This document shows positions 1-17,667 of a DNA stretch of 64,000 nucleotides, piece after piece. This stretch comes from Myrica gale (taxonomy: Eukaryota > Streptophyta > Magnoliopsida > Fagales > Myricaceae), in contig OZ005606.1 in assembly GCA_963930655.1 (NCBI GenBank), forward strand, positions 14,734,001 through 14,798,000. The letters are read 5' to 3'. A program made the position numbers and the translations under genes. Under the pieces are notes generated by a model that did no database searches, had not been told where the DNA came from, and saw nothing but the letters and a program-made list of their open reading frames with translations. Each line of letters begins with the position of its first letter. Within the stretch, counting starts at the first letter, position 1.

Positions 1-1950
1 ATCCAAAGATTAATATTTCTACAATTCCAGACTAAATAACATACTCCAGTTTTAACTCAGTCCGAGGTGCAACCAACTCCTTGCCAAAACTAAGAGGAAC
101 CTCCAACAGTGGCATTTTCAAACAAAGGGCGATTTTTAAGATACTTAGCTGAAATACTATGGATCTAAAGGGAATTGGGATTTTTCAGAAGCAACCATCC
201 CAGTTTGGAAACCAAGGCACCATTTCTGTTATGCATCCACCTAATACCCAGCGCACCTACGTATTTGGGCCTACAAATAACATCCCAAGTGTTAGGAGCA
301 AAATTTAGAGTTTTCTTCTCAGGGAAACCCCAAAAGAAGCTTTTCAGATGAGTATCAATTTCCTTAAACTAGGATTTAGGAAGAAGGAAAGTGGACATAG
401 CATAGGAGGGTAGGGCACTAGCAATAACTTTAATAAGAGTATATCTACCTACTTGAGAGAGAAACTTGGCCTTCCACCCTTTTAAGTGATGGAAAACGTT
501 TTCTTTTCTCTTGAAATGACATCTTCTTTGACTTGGGAATTATGAGTCTAGGTGACAACCCAAGGGGGGTAAATTGGGTTCCAATAAAAATTAAAACTTT
601 TACAAAGAATAACTAAGGAAAAACCTTTTTGATATTAAAACACACCACAATAGAAGAAAAATAAATAAGTAAAAAAGAGTAGAATGAAAGACAGATGACA
701 CTGATATTTTTTGATAGGCTATTGCCTTCCTTGAGTTTTTTCCACTATAATCCAACAGAAATCTCACCTTAGCTTCCGAGTGCTAAGTAACCATTACAAG
801 CATTTTGCTGACGTCACACTTCAATTCTTACAACAAATCTCAACACTCAAGGAGAGATTTCTTCTATCCTCATGGGTAGGCCCAATTGTTTCCTCACACT
901 TCAATGTTTTACAAGGATTGACGAAAAAGGTAATAAAGAATTTCTCTTAAAGCTTGATGTGCAAATACAAGGCACAATAATGAGCAAGAAGACAAGATCA
1001 GAGAACAAAAGCTGAAGTAATGACAGGTGGCAGTAGTAGCTTTCTTAAGATTTCTTCAAGCTCTTTCTCTCTCTTTGTAGGCTAGGTCAAAAATGATGAT
1101 GCAAGAGGTTGCTTTTCTCTCTCCGTCTTGATATATTTATAGGCATTTTGTCTTGAGTGGTCCCCAAGGGCTTTATTGTACCATGGAGAGATGCCCTAGG
1201 TGCAACATGACTAAGAAAATGGGAGCTGACGCCATTTTGAAAGATTCTACAACTTTGTAACATGTGTCGACACCATCTTCAAGTCTAGAACTTGGCTCTC
1301 AGGTGTATGTGGCATGTATTGAACACTATCTTCACATGTGTCAACAACTTCAAATCAGTTCTATGGTGACAGTACAATGTGTTGACACCACCAAAGTGGC
1401 TCCTGGGAGTCAGTGCAGTGTAGCGACACCATATTGACTTTGTGTTGACACCATCAATTTATCTTGAAATCCTACATTAGAAAATGTGAGTGTTTAGCTT
1501 AAGCAATGGTGTTAATACATGTTTAAGTCCTTACAAAAATGAGTGAGTCTCAATCCTTTTGAAATTTACTTATGAAATAATGGATTGACGATCATAACGA
1601 TCTAAAATACTCCAAAGTATATGTAAAGTTTGTTATTATCAAAATCGAAATGGATTGCTCATTGAACAACCTTGGGCTGACAAAAACATTGAGAGGTAAT
1701 CCCAAGTATTGACTCTATAGCTTATGCTTTTGTACACTCAAGCGAGTACCCAGAGTTGCAGTGGAGGATCCATTCATGTTTTAGCTATAAAAGAGGCTAG
1801 ATTTCTCCTGATTTACTGCTCGCCTAGACCAAGCAGAATTCTTGCAAATAGCATCTAAGATGGCTTGACCTTCACCCAACTTGGCTCTACGACACATTTT
1901 AAATATTCAGAAGATATAAGAGATGTCCTACAATGGGTGCTATAGGGAGG
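1..1950 (-). mobile_element. LINE (non-LTR retrotransposon) reverse-transcriptase fragment, split by a solo LTR
   Basis: Minus-strand translation gives the C-terminal half of a plant L1-type LINE ORF2. The part at 1683-1950 reads RT sequence ending in the YLGLPL motif. The part at 1-540 continues with the segments around GWKAKFLSQVGRYTLIK and SALPSYAMSTFLLP, then the WxGFPEKK and GALGIRWMHNRNGALVSKLGW region typical of LINE RT tails. A solo LTR (541-1682) separates the two. The 3' end lies beyond the left edge of the window. Several in-frame stops show it is dead. The 5' limit near 1950 is approximate. Confidence 0.8.
541..1682 (-). mobile_element. Sirevirus-type (Ty1/copia) solo LTR, old copy
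   Basis: The two ends match the better-preserved LTR at 17668-19350: it starts TATGAGTCTAGGTGACAACC (TGTGAGTCTAAATAACAACC there) and ends CTTGGGCTGACA. It carries diverged copies of the TGTCGACA palindromes near 1265, 1340, 1380 and 1440. It lies inside the LINE at 1-1950, whose reading resumes on both sides. No convincing 5-bp target duplication remains. The decayed ends and motifs suggest it is the oldest copy of this LTR family in the window. Confidence 0.75.
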
Positions 1951-2401
1951 CTTTATGCACCTCCTATGGGCTTGGGCAGCTACGCCTTTCCTCTACCCTT
2001 TCCTTGTATTGGAAATGTCTAATTGTCATGTGACCAAATCAACAAAGATCCTATTCAGGTTAAAAATGCATGATCTTGTAGAGATCCTTCCTTCTTCTCC
2101 AAACTTGCCAAAGAGAGAACCAATCAATCAAAGATTGATTGTCCCTTAATTTAGCAACATATAACCGGCCATAAGCTTCCATATAGGGAACCCGAAACCC
2201 TAATTGCCGCATGAGAAATCTCTAATGTCAATCAAAGATCCAATCTTCCAAAATAGGATCAAGATTGTTTCCTTAATTGACACACACATTTGAAAATATC
2301 TTGACTCAAAAGCAAATAACATAACACCCCTAAATTAGGGGGATTCGGCCATATAGGGATCTCACATGTTGTTTATCCTATATGGCTCCTTGTTGCTGCT
2401 T
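1951..2401. other. Unassigned AT-rich stretch
   Basis: No supported gene or RNA. The short open frame at 1955-2149 has no recognisable motif. It may be decayed transposon or intergenic DNA between the LINE and the next solo LTR. Confidence 0.5.
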
Positions 2402-2406
2402 GTTGT

Positions 2407-3610
2407 TAGAGTGCAAGATCACAGCAGAAAGGATCATCGAATCAAAGCATTCCAAGCATTCTGCCTCCTTCAGATCCACGCACATAGTTTTGAGAGAGAG
2501 TTAGAGAGAGATTTTGTAGAGAGAGAAAATCTCACGTTGAAAATGAAGTCTACTTTCTCAAATGAACTTCTGAGCTCTTTATAATGGCTGACTTAGAACT
2601 CAACTATGCTTATGCGTGAGATCTTTAAGGACCTCAAATCTCGGCCGTAGGATCATCATGAAAAACTATTTTTCAATAAACCCCCTTATATTTTGTAATT
2701 CGAATTTATGGGCTTCTACAAATTGTGATCATGTCCATTAACATATCACAATTGACCTCGAAGATAATGAGATTATTTTTATGAAATCCCTTTTGCTAAC
2801 AACTATACGTTTATTTATCCTTCCACCATACTATATTTCACATGAGCTAATAGGATCGAAATGAAATCACCAATTAAGTCCCTAGTTCATATAATTCTTA
2901 ATTCTTAGTATGTACCTAGTTGAATTCCCAAAAAGGTTCAAAATCATTTTCACAAATAATTACTTCATATATTATATAAGTAAAAATCGTGAAAACACTT
3001 TTCACAAAATCTCGTTGCGCAGCGTTTTGATTTGAGTCCAACAATATACAGACATAATGAATATGCAACCTCATATAGAGACTAGTGGATTACATATTAA
3101 ACAATTATACATATTCACTTACTATTCACAAAACCCAACATTATCTGGAATATTTGATCTGCGAAGATCATCACCAAATGACTCAGTCAAAACACAAACA
3201 CACAACAAGTGATCGTTTCCAGAAGGTATTCATATGTGATCTGGTTCGGTGCATGTACTCTTAGATTACACTCACTCGTCTGCTTAAAGTCACCATCTCA
3301 ATGATAGAGTCCATCATTCTATCTTATAGAGGCACAACGAGTGTAGACATATTTGTACATTATCATGTATCTCGGTCTAGAACAAAGTAAGTAAACAAGG
3401 ATCCAAAGAGTCGTACTCCCCGCCTCTGATTCATTAATCATTGGCCTGACTTTTCTACAATGTTGCTCAACAATATGACATCTAATGTCATTATAAATAT
3501 GACATCTTATGTATTACAGATACTTAAAATAATATACAAGTAATTAAACAATAACAATAATTATCTCATAATTATGCACAAATGATTGATTTTGGGGCAT
3601 ACATCTAACA
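2407..3610 (-). mobile_element. Ty1/copia solo LTR (family B), minus orientation
   Basis: In sense orientation it starts TGTTAGATGTATGCCCC and its end resembles the end of the LTR at 55520-56773 (CCGCTGTGATCTTGCACTC against CCGCAGTTGTAACTTTC). Internal blocks also match that copy, including the stretch around CTAGACC and GTGACTTTAAGCAGACGAGT. It is flanked by the direct repeat GTTGT at 2402-2406 and 3611-3615, a 5-bp target duplication. There is no internal coding region, so it is a solo LTR. A precise copia lineage cannot be given from the LTR alone. Confidence 0.75.
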
Positions 3611-3615
3611 GTTGT

Positions 3616-4055
3616 GGTCGCCGCTCCACCATCTTGTAGGGTGGTGACATCAAAAGGATCCTCAAGACCTCCCGGCTCTTTTGGAACAAACCTCCCATAT
3701 GCTCCACCATGCACCGATGTGTTCGGTGGTCGTGTGGTGGTACTACCAAAATTCTCTACTATGCCTCAAGAGCCTTCTCGAATCAACTCTTCATGCATCT
3801 TTGCCTGCACTGCCGTGGCCGATTGACATGTGGTGGATCCACCGTTGTGCTTCTCCAACCATCCTTAGTCTTCAAGTATCAATTCCTCATAGGTCCATCC
3901 TATGTAATGCCAAGGCTCGTGGCCTTGGTTGGTGATGGACATGGGCATTGGCCATGCCAAGTTGCCCCTAGGCGTGCCATGAGCGAGCCTCTCCTCTCCT
4001 AAGGCCTTGTCAAGTAGGCTTGCAAACCTTGATATTTGGGTCCCTCTAGTGAGTC
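3616..4055. other. Unassigned stretch right of the solo LTR
   Basis: Slightly more GC-rich than its surroundings, with overlapping open frames on both strands (for example 3709-4002 plus, 3865-4077 minus). None shows a family motif. It could be the decayed internal part of a retroelement or a gene relic. Confidence 0.4.
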
Positions 4056-4058
4056 CTT

Positions 4059-4257
4059 GGGCATGTTTGAGCCCCAATTAATTGGGCTCAAAATTTTAGG
4101 TTTACTATTAAAAAATTCACCATATAATTTTTTATTATTATAATATTTATTAAAAATCTTCTCTCTCTTCACTTTTTCACCAACTCCCATAACATTTCTT
4201 TACTTTATAATATTTTCCAAACCCCAATACCCAAAATTTTCACCCTCAAACATACCC
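4059..4257. mobile_element. Tourist-like MITE (199 bp)
   Basis: Inverted ends GGGCATGTTTGAG (left) and the complement GGGTATGTTTGAG (right) enclose a gene-less AT-rich core. Flanking CTT at 4056-4058 and 4258-4260 is a 3-bp target duplication, as for PIF/Harbinger-derived Tourist MITEs. The core (CTCTTCACTTTTTCACCAA) is shared with the elements at 7266, 7508, 12461 and 41935. Confidence 0.7.
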
Positions 4258-4260
4258 CTT

Positions 4261-4496
4261 GTCAAAAACGCTGCAACAACAATACCAACCTCAATTAGGG
4301 TAAGGAGCGGTGTTTGTGACTGCTGGGGTAGATGGAACTTTCACCAGTGTTTGCGATAAATGCCGATAACACCCTACCCCAACTCACATATCGCAGCGTT
4401 TGCAAATGTCGATAAAAAATCGCTGGAGAAAACTTAGAAGCATTTTTTTGGCCTGTACCAGCATTTTTCAACTACCCCTATAGCTTTTTTATAGTG
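4261..4496 (-). mobile_element. CACTA (En/Spm)-type transposon end
   Basis: Read on the minus strand the segment starts CACTATAAAAAAGC at 4496. Within 240 bp it carries several short subterminal repeats of the form AACGCTGC, AAACACTGG and AACACCGCTCC in both orientations, the usual build of a CACTA end. The other terminus was not found, so this is a fragment or a very short derivative. Confidence 0.5.
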
Positions 4497-4559
4497 GCTT
4501 GCTGTAATTCCTATTGACTCGCAGCTAATGAGCGGAGTTCACCCTTGAAATGTTTTAAG

Positions 4560-4900
4560 TGATGGTCGGACATGTTTCACTCTGATACCAAAATGTCAAG
4601 TTGCTTAGATTGGGCTCGAGTGACTGGTTTATGAATGGGTAGTGCGCAATGATCGTCCTTAAATAATCACCTATGGTGCTAAATTTTATAGAATGCTTCG
4701 AGGAATCTTAAGCCTCCTTGAATTGGTTTAATTCGAGAAAAACCCCAACTCCTAATTAACACAAGGTTGAAGATAGAAACTTATGAGATTATCTTTATTC
4801 ATGGCCTTAAGCTATTAAATAGTCGAACAACCCTTGCAAAATAGGCGACATCTTCTTCTTAGGGAAAAGTAAAATACATGTGCATGATTTAAGCTATAAT
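4560..4900 (-). mobile_element. Remnant of an LTR / primer-binding-site junction
   Basis: On the minus strand CTTGACA (LTR-like end at 4594) is followed after 3 bases by TGGTATCAGAG (complement of 4580-4590), the initiator-tRNA-Met primer site used by many plant LTR retrotransposons. An LTR piece should therefore extend right from 4594. Its far end could not be found, so the right limit is arbitrary. A fossil with no coding part visible. Confidence 0.4.
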
Positions 4901-6345
4901 TTATAAGGAAACAACAACAAATCAGCAAAATTAAATAGAGCTAACTAGTTGGATATGTTAAAGTTCTTCCTCCTAGTCTCTACGTATGGCCAGGTTCACT
5001 TGTTACATGACATTATCCAATGCATTTTTCAATTTGAATACAATTAGGTACATTTCATATCCAAACCACAGTATGTTACAGAATGGGGCATGGTTTGTCT
5101 ACGATTTTGTTTCCACACATCCGAAAACCCTTAAAAATAAAATTAAATACTCCATGGAAATCAAACCGAGTACTTTTCAAACTTACTCTGGTGATTGGAG
5201 TGCACAATTATCTGAGTAACTAGTTCGAACCCCATCCTATGTGCGTCATAGTAATTACAAGTGTCAAGAGTGTTGTCACCTATTAGAGTAAAATTTTAGT
5301 AGTGGAAAAGTGAAGAGACATAATGATAAAGTTGGTTAAAAGGTGAAGAGAAAAAAATGTTTATAATGATGATAAAATTTTAGAAGTTAAAATTTTAGTT
5401 TGCCAAAAGCTATGTAAATACTTGGGAATATTTCTTAGATTAGTTGACGACGAAAGTACAACCATATTTGTTTATTGATTTTAAAAACTTTTTTCCATTT
5501 TAATTTATTTTTCAAACCAAACATGATTTTTTCACACGAAAAATATTTCAGTCTTCAATAAAATTTTCTATCTAATCGCTCAATTTTCCGTGGAAAAAAA
5601 ACACAAAAAACTTAAAAAAAAAACTTATAAAATTAGGCTCATAAAAAATTCCTCTCCAAATATACTTTTCACTCTCGTACTATTTAAGGAAATAAATTTT
5701 AAAAACTTTCTGTTTTCAAATATTATTTTTATGAATCATACTATTCTCACGTACACCTAAAAAAATATATATCAACAAAATTTTATAATCATTATAGAAA
5801 AAACATTTTGAAAACTAAACCCAAATATAGCAAAAGTGTCCATCCGTTGTACCCCTCACCTAACCCAACTTGTGCCTTTCCAGCTACTGTCCGTTGCAAT
5901 ATAGACGAAGTGCTTTGAACAGTAAGGAGCGTTATGGAAGTGGTGCCCCGAACTCTCAAATTAAAGCAAACGTTTGCTCTGTTCCTTTTATTTTTTTTTT
6001 CCTTTCTTATCTGTAATCATTCATAAACGTGCATGATCCAGTTTGAATATTAACTTTAGAAACAAAAAGAAATAAAAAGCGCAGGGGACAACCTTTTTTT
6101 TGGTTGTGCACATGTAGGGTAAATTAAACTTCTTTACTGGTACTGTTCTACACATTCAAAAGGTAAAAGGCACATGTCTCGATTGAGCTGGGGAATCTTG
6201 GTATGATGACTGAAATAGATCTTATACGGTTCAAAACGTAGTGTTCCCACTTATAAGAGCGTTTTGAAATTTTTTAACTGATAGAGAGAGAGTGTGTTAG
6301 AGATTTCCTAAGATATATGAGCGTGGTTTACCATGTCCCCACTGG
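4901..6345. other. Intergenic AT-rich DNA upstream of the carboxypeptidase gene
   Basis: No supported gene. At about 5268-5400 the complement resembles the CTCTTCACCTTTTAACCA core of the Tourist-like family, so a decayed copy may sit there. From 5900 to 6345 the sequence is the likely upstream promoter region of the next gene. Confidence 0.45.
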
Positions 6346-6352
6346 TATAAAT
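6346..6352 (+). promoter_or_regulatory. TATA box of the carboxypeptidase-like gene
   Basis: TATAAAT about 105 bp upstream of the proposed ATG (6457), leaving room for a 5' leader of some 75 bp. It is the only good TATA match in the immediate upstream region. Prediction only. Confidence 0.5.
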
Positions 6353-6456
6353 TGACGAGCCGCTCTTCCAATCTTCTTCAATATTCCGTCTCTTGAACAG
6401 GAGGAAAATACAGAGTGCGGGGTTTTTTCAATATCAGTGTGTTGCATTCTCTATCA

Positions 6457-12166
<5,710 letters not shown>

Positions 12167-12460
12167 CGAAATTTGGACACCGCTTGTATTAGATTGGTAT
12201 ATATCATCATTAGTTCTAAATTGATATTATCAATCCATCTTTAATTTGTCACAACATTCTGAGTTCTGCATAAGACAAGAGGTATATAAGTTTTAGTTAT
12301 CGATTTATCCCCAAAACCCTGTCCTAAATGGTGTCACGCCCTAAACCTCAAAGGCTTGAAGGTGACTCACTAACAATAAACAATTAGATTAGTAAGCAAT
12401 ATCATTATGCTAGTGTGTATCCCATGAGCCACACTGTAACAATAAGAGATAGAATATTTA
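12167..12460. other. 3' flank of the carboxypeptidase gene
   Basis: AT-rich, presumably 3' UTR then intergenic. At 12333 TGTCACGCCCTAAACC resembles the start of an inverted gypsy LTR, but no partner end or PBS was found, so no element is called. Confidence 0.4.
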
Positions 12461-12619
12461 GGGTGCGTTTGCACCAAAAATTTCACAAAATATTTCACTA
12501 ACTCACAATAAAATACTACAATATAATCTCTCTCTCCCATCAAAAAATATAAAAAATTACCTCTCTCTTCACTTCTTCACTAAACCCAATACCTAAAATT
12601 TTTCAACACAAACATAACC
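12461..12619. mobile_element. Tourist-like MITE (159 bp)
   Basis: Ends GGGTGCGTTTG and GGTTATGTTTG (complement) with TTA at 12458-12460 and 12620-12622. Best-preserved member of the family also seen at 4059, 7266 and 7508. Confidence 0.75.
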
Positions 12620-13894
12620 TTAAAATCTTTATAAACTATTGAAAGCTATTTTTGACAATTTCAATCAAATAGTTTTATTTATATAACATAATACTATAGA
12701 AAATCTCTTTGACAATAATTGTGGGTCACGTTTACCCCCGTGACAGAGTTGTGTAGTTGCTACGTAGTTTGGGGATAAGCCAAACTAAGCCAATGTTATG
12801 GGTACAATTCTTCCTTACTAAGGCTTCCACATGTCCAAGTGTGCGCTCGGTAAGAATTTACATAATAAACCACTTCATTTCCAGAATGGGTGCACTCAAT
12901 GAGTTGGAATTGATACCAATGCGTTGTCTCTGTAACTGTGTAACTCTGGGCCTCAAGGTTTAAAAATACATAATATATCATAAAATAAACATCACTTTGA
13001 ACTTTGCATCTTTCTCTTATTTTCATGAAATATCATGCACGAATCTTGAATAACAATAAATACCAAAAAGCTTTGATTTTAATCAATGAAAATATTATGT
13101 AAAATTATTTTACATAAAAAATCACTTTTTGGCCAAATTCATGTTGACACATTTCATGTTATAATCTTTAATAATTTATCAAAACTTAATGCACATAAAA
13201 CTCTGAGGGTTTTTAATAAATCATGCAATTTCTCAAATATCAGCTCGGTCTTTTAGAAAAATATAGCATTATAACCCCGTTTACCTGAACCTTCAAGAAA
13301 ATAAGTCTCTGACTTAGCACCCATTAATACAAAATTTAGCGTATTATAATTCGCTCAAATGGAAAAACAAATGAAACTATACCGAGCTAAAATATAAAAC
13401 AAATGAAACATGATTAAATCCGAAATTCACTGATCAGATTCTAAAATATAACTTACCTATCTCGAATTTTCCTAAAAACCCTAAATTAAAATATGTTCTT
13501 CGCTAAAAGGTTTACTATACGCTTGCAAAATTTCATATCCATATTCCTTGTACAACTTAGTCAATAAAATCGACATTCACCTCTTTTCACGGAGTCAAAC
13601 TATACCCTTAATAATTTGGTGCTCATCACTTCCAAATTTCATAAAGATATATTTCGATATCCACAAATCCCCAAATCAGTACCAAAGATTCATATATGAG
13701 TATAAAGATACCATAAATTTCATACTGCAATTCGAAGCCTAGCTATGTCATTCAATAAAAAACGCTAATCTATATCAAAGGATCTTTCTCAGCCATTCTA
13801 ATTTCTCTAAGCCTAACTTTCGGATTTTCAAAACCATATCAATACATCTCCAAAGATGTCTAGTACGAAATATCTAAAAATAATAATTTTTGGA
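12620..13894. other. Unassigned AT-rich DNA
   Basis: No supported gene. Many stop codons in all frames and no terminal repeats recognised. Confidence 0.45.
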
Positions 13895-15313
13895 TGTCTA
13901 TACAATACATCGCCAATCGTGTTTTCAATAAGCGTACTTTGGTTGTTGAAGAATCAGACCACGTTATTTTTTATGAATATAACAATCTTGTGAAAAGAAA
14001 TTATGTAGATGTTATAGATCTTGACAAAAAAGATTGAGAAACTTTCCATGAATGAAGATAAGAAAGAAACTTATGCACAAGATCAAGCATCTTAAGAATC
14101 ACAAGAAGAAGGTCAACAAGTCAACAATGATCTACCAAAGTCCTGGAAATAAGTCAAGAGTCATCCTCTTCAGCAAATTATTGGTAATGTTGAGAAAGGA
14201 GTAAACATTCGCTCTTCTTTAAATTAATCTAATAATCTTGTTTTACTTTCACAATTTGAGCCTAAAAATTTTCTTGAGGCTAAAGATGATGAAAGTTGGA
14301 TCCATGCCATGGAAGAAGAACTGAAACAATTTGAGAAAAACCAAATATAGTATCTAGTTCCTAGACCCAAGGATTATCCAATTATTGGCACAAAATGGGT
14401 TTTTAGAAACTAAATGGATGAATCTGGGGTTGTAGTGAGGAACAAAGCAAGATTAGTAGCCCAAGGTTATAATCAAGAGGAAGGAATTGATTTTAATGAA
14501 ACCTTTGCACTCGTTACCCGTTTAGAAGCCATTCGCATGTTACTCGTTTTCACTTGTTATAAAGATTTTAAACTCTTTCAAACATATGTGAAAAGTGCTT
14601 TCCTAAATGGATTCCTTATGGAAAAAGTATATGTTGAGCAACCACCAGGATTTGAAGATGAAAATCTCACTAATAATGTGTACAAGCTCACAAAAGCTCT
14701 TTATGGATTGAAACAAGCACCTCGGACATGGTATAAACGCTTAAGCTCTTTTCAATAGGTAAAGTTGATACTACTCTTTTCACTTAGGAAAAATACAATG
14801 AATTGTTAACGGTTCAAATTTATGTTGATGGCATTATTTTTGGATCTACTAATGAATCTTTATGTCAAGAGTTTTCTCAAGTTATGCAAGGTGAATTTGA
14901 GATGAGCCTTATGGGAGAATTGAACTATTTTCTCGATCTTCAAATCAAACAACGCAATGAGGGAATCTTCATCAATCAAGCAAAGTACAGTAAAGATCTT
15001 CTGAAGCGGTTTTGTATGGACAATTCAAAACCTATGAGCACACCGATAAGTTCATCTATAAAAATGGAAAAATATGAGAAGGGTAAGGATGTGGACCAAA
15101 CCAAATATCGAGGTATGATTGGCTCCTTACTCTAGGACAAAACATAATGAGATAAAACATCACTTTATTTGTGATCATACTCATAGAGGGGATATTGTTC
15201 TTGAGTTTGTAAATACCGACCTTCAATTGGCGGACATTTTCACAAAACCCCTCATTGAGGATAGATTTTGTTTTATTCGCCAAGAAATAGGAATGAGATT
15301 TCCTTTGGATTGA
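13895..15313 (+). mobile_element. Sirevirus pol remnant: integrase end, reverse transcriptase, RNase H
   Basis: The leading part reads the RVFNKRTLVVEES block that closes copia integrase. Then follow RT segments such as AQGYNQEEGIDFNETFA, KSAFLNGFLMEK and KALYGLKQAPRTWY, the YVDGIIFGST region, and an RNase H tail with ADIFTKPL. All are copia-type and in the usual order. The region is a fossil with several breaks. Confidence 0.88.
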
Positions 15314-15439
15314 ATTGTTGAAATGTACTTGATTTGTCATAATTATTATGTTATTGATTGCTTTGGACATGTTCTAATGTATGTTTTTAAGTTGCTCTCT
15401 GTTTGTTTCCTATTAAAATCTTGCTTGTTCTTTGAGAAA

Positions 15440-15610
15440 TTATCAAATGCATTCTTTTTTACATGGCATGTGTCAACACTTGGTAAAATAAGTGTTTTTA
15501 AAAATGGATGTGTCAACACTTCCAAAAGATTTCTTAAAATGCTTTCGGGAACATGTGCAATGTGTCGACACATCTTTCGGGCACAATGTTTTTAAAAATG
15601 GGTGCAAGTG
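15440..15610 (+). repeat. TGTCGACA palindrome cluster between pol and the envelope-like region
   Basis: GTGTCAACAC, GTGTCAACAC and GTGTCGACAC occur within 120 bp, spaced like those in the LTRs of the same family. Non-coding. Confidence 0.7.
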
Positions 15611-15659
15611 TGTCATATTAATACTCTTTAGGGCAAAGGACTCTGCATTTTCTTCCCCC

Positions 15660-16371
15660 CCCCATTTTGCAGAACTCTCTCTCTCACCTAAACGGCTCCA
15701 AAATCTCTCCCCCTTACAAATTCCATTTACCCACTAGCATCTTGGAAAAATCCATTGCCGATAGCCTTCAACCTCCTCATCCAGCTCCTGCTGAGATGTC
15801 TTCTAGCCGCTCCAAGCGTTCCTCTCATCAGATGCCATCATCTGCCAGTTCTAGAGCATGGAAGAAAGAGAAAAGCACTGAGGAAGTCGTCCCTTCTACA
15901 GAGGCCTACATCTACAGGTCAGGGCTTTGTAAAAATCGATTAGTGCAAGATTTTCGAAGTAGAAAGGTAAATGTTGGTCGTTGGGTTGATTTTAAATGGT
16001 TTAGTGAGAATGATTTTGATTTTAAGGAGATTTTTGAATATCAAGGATAGAGTTTGTTTGTGAATTTGAAAGTGAATTGCTATGTTTATTTAGTGAAGTT
16101 AGTTTATGTAAACTTTCAATATTCCAAATCTGAGGATGTCAATAGTATGTGAATGGGAAGCCATTAGACTTATCGGTTACCTCTTTAAATTCCCTGGTCT
16201 CAGCCCCAAATGGAGAAAGAAATTCTTTGATGTTTATGGATGGTCTGGAATGTCTGAAGTAGAGCCCATTGATATTGTTAGGGTTGTGTTAGATAATCCA
16301 ACCCTAAATGAGGTTTTTAGACCCACTGTCAGTGACTTAGCGATTCATCGGACGGATATTGCGTCACATGG
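15660..16371 (+). mobile_element. Sirevirus envelope-like region, left part
   Basis: Begins after pol with a Ser/Lys-rich stretch from the methionine near 15796 (MSSSRSKRSSHQMPSS) and continues into aromatic-rich text such as NVGRWVDFKWFSENDFDF. Its position downstream of RNase H and its composition fit the poorly conserved envelope-like frame of Sireviruses. It stops at the insertion at 16372. Fossil. Confidence 0.6.
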
Positions 16372-17667
16372 TGTGAGACCCCGAATTTCATTATGCTAAT
16401 TATGTTATGAATCTATTTTGGATTTAATTTTTGGGGGCTATTATTTGGCCTAATGTAAGGGATTTTGTCATATTACAAAGACTTATTAAATTTAATGTCA
16501 AGGAGTACATTTCATTATTTTATAGATGTTGAATTTTCCTAAACAAATAAATTATATTAAAGTATAAATTATGATTGTGAAATTAAGTGCATGCCGCATG
16601 CCAATTATCTATTGCCTTCATTAGGTAGCTTTTCTCCGTATTAGGTGGACTAAGTGATTATATAGTGTGCTAAGCTAGAGATCCATGTGAGGTGCATTGA
16701 AAGACAAAAGGTGAGGGAGGTAGTGGTTCACGTGAGGCATAAGAAAGCAAAGAAGATGAAAGAAGAGTCAAAGAGGAGTAATTGGTGATTCACATGAATG
16801 GCAGAGAAATGAGAGAAATGGTAGGTTGAAAAGTGATTGTAGGCTAGAAAGAGAGTAGGGTAGGCTGAAAAGGAGATGATGGTAGGCTGAAAAGAGTGTA
16901 AATGCAAGATGAAAAGTCATGGTGGGCTGGAAGAGAACTCACGTGATAGACAATGGGAGGCAAAGAAATGAAAAAAAGGAGACAAAGCAATTAATGAACT
17001 GACCATGTCACATGGGTAAAAAGCAAGTAAGACTTTTCCTTTTTCCCTTGGACGTGTATTAGGCTAGGTTCAGCCTCCTTTGCATCTTCACATCTCACAT
17101 CTCTCATCTCATTCACATCTCACACCTCTCAGCACACTCATTTCACTCTTGCACTCACTTCACTCTCGGTTCTACCTCACAGCACTCCTTTTATTCACAC
17201 ACAAGAGAGGACCCGAGAGATAGGGGAGAAGGGGAAGCTTGAACCGAATAGGAAGAGAAGAAATCCAAGGAGAAAAATCAGGGGTCAAGGGGAACAAGCC
17301 TAGGTAAGAAGATTCGGCTCTTGCCATTTCTTCCTCTTTGGTTTTCTTCTTCAAACTCTCACTAAAAATGCCTTCGTATAAGTATTCTTTAACCACTTCT
17401 AGTGTCCAGCTGGACTAAGGTAAGATTTTTTTTTTCTTTAAAGCTCTTAACCGAATGACCTCTTGCATGTGTTGTTAAATCCTTCCTTTGGCTAAATCTG
17501 TTGTTGGTGTCCTTTCATTGAAGTATTTTCTTGAATGACGGAGTTGTTGTTGTGAAGTTGTTGTTGATGGAGGAAGGGTCTAATGCCATGGTTTTGGGCT
17601 GACATTGTAGGGAGTGGTGATCTTGATTTTAATGTTGGATAGATTGCATGCATATGAGATAGGTTAG

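Noticed and set aside
5205-5260. tRNA or SINE-like B box (AGTTCGAACCCC at about 5221)
   Set aside because: No cloverleaf arms, A box or poly-A tail could be placed around it. A single word match is not enough.
12333-13890. Inverted gypsy LTR beginning TGTCACGCCC at 12333
   Set aside because: No matching right end, target duplication, PBS or polypurine tract was found, and a MITE lies early in it. Left as a note only.
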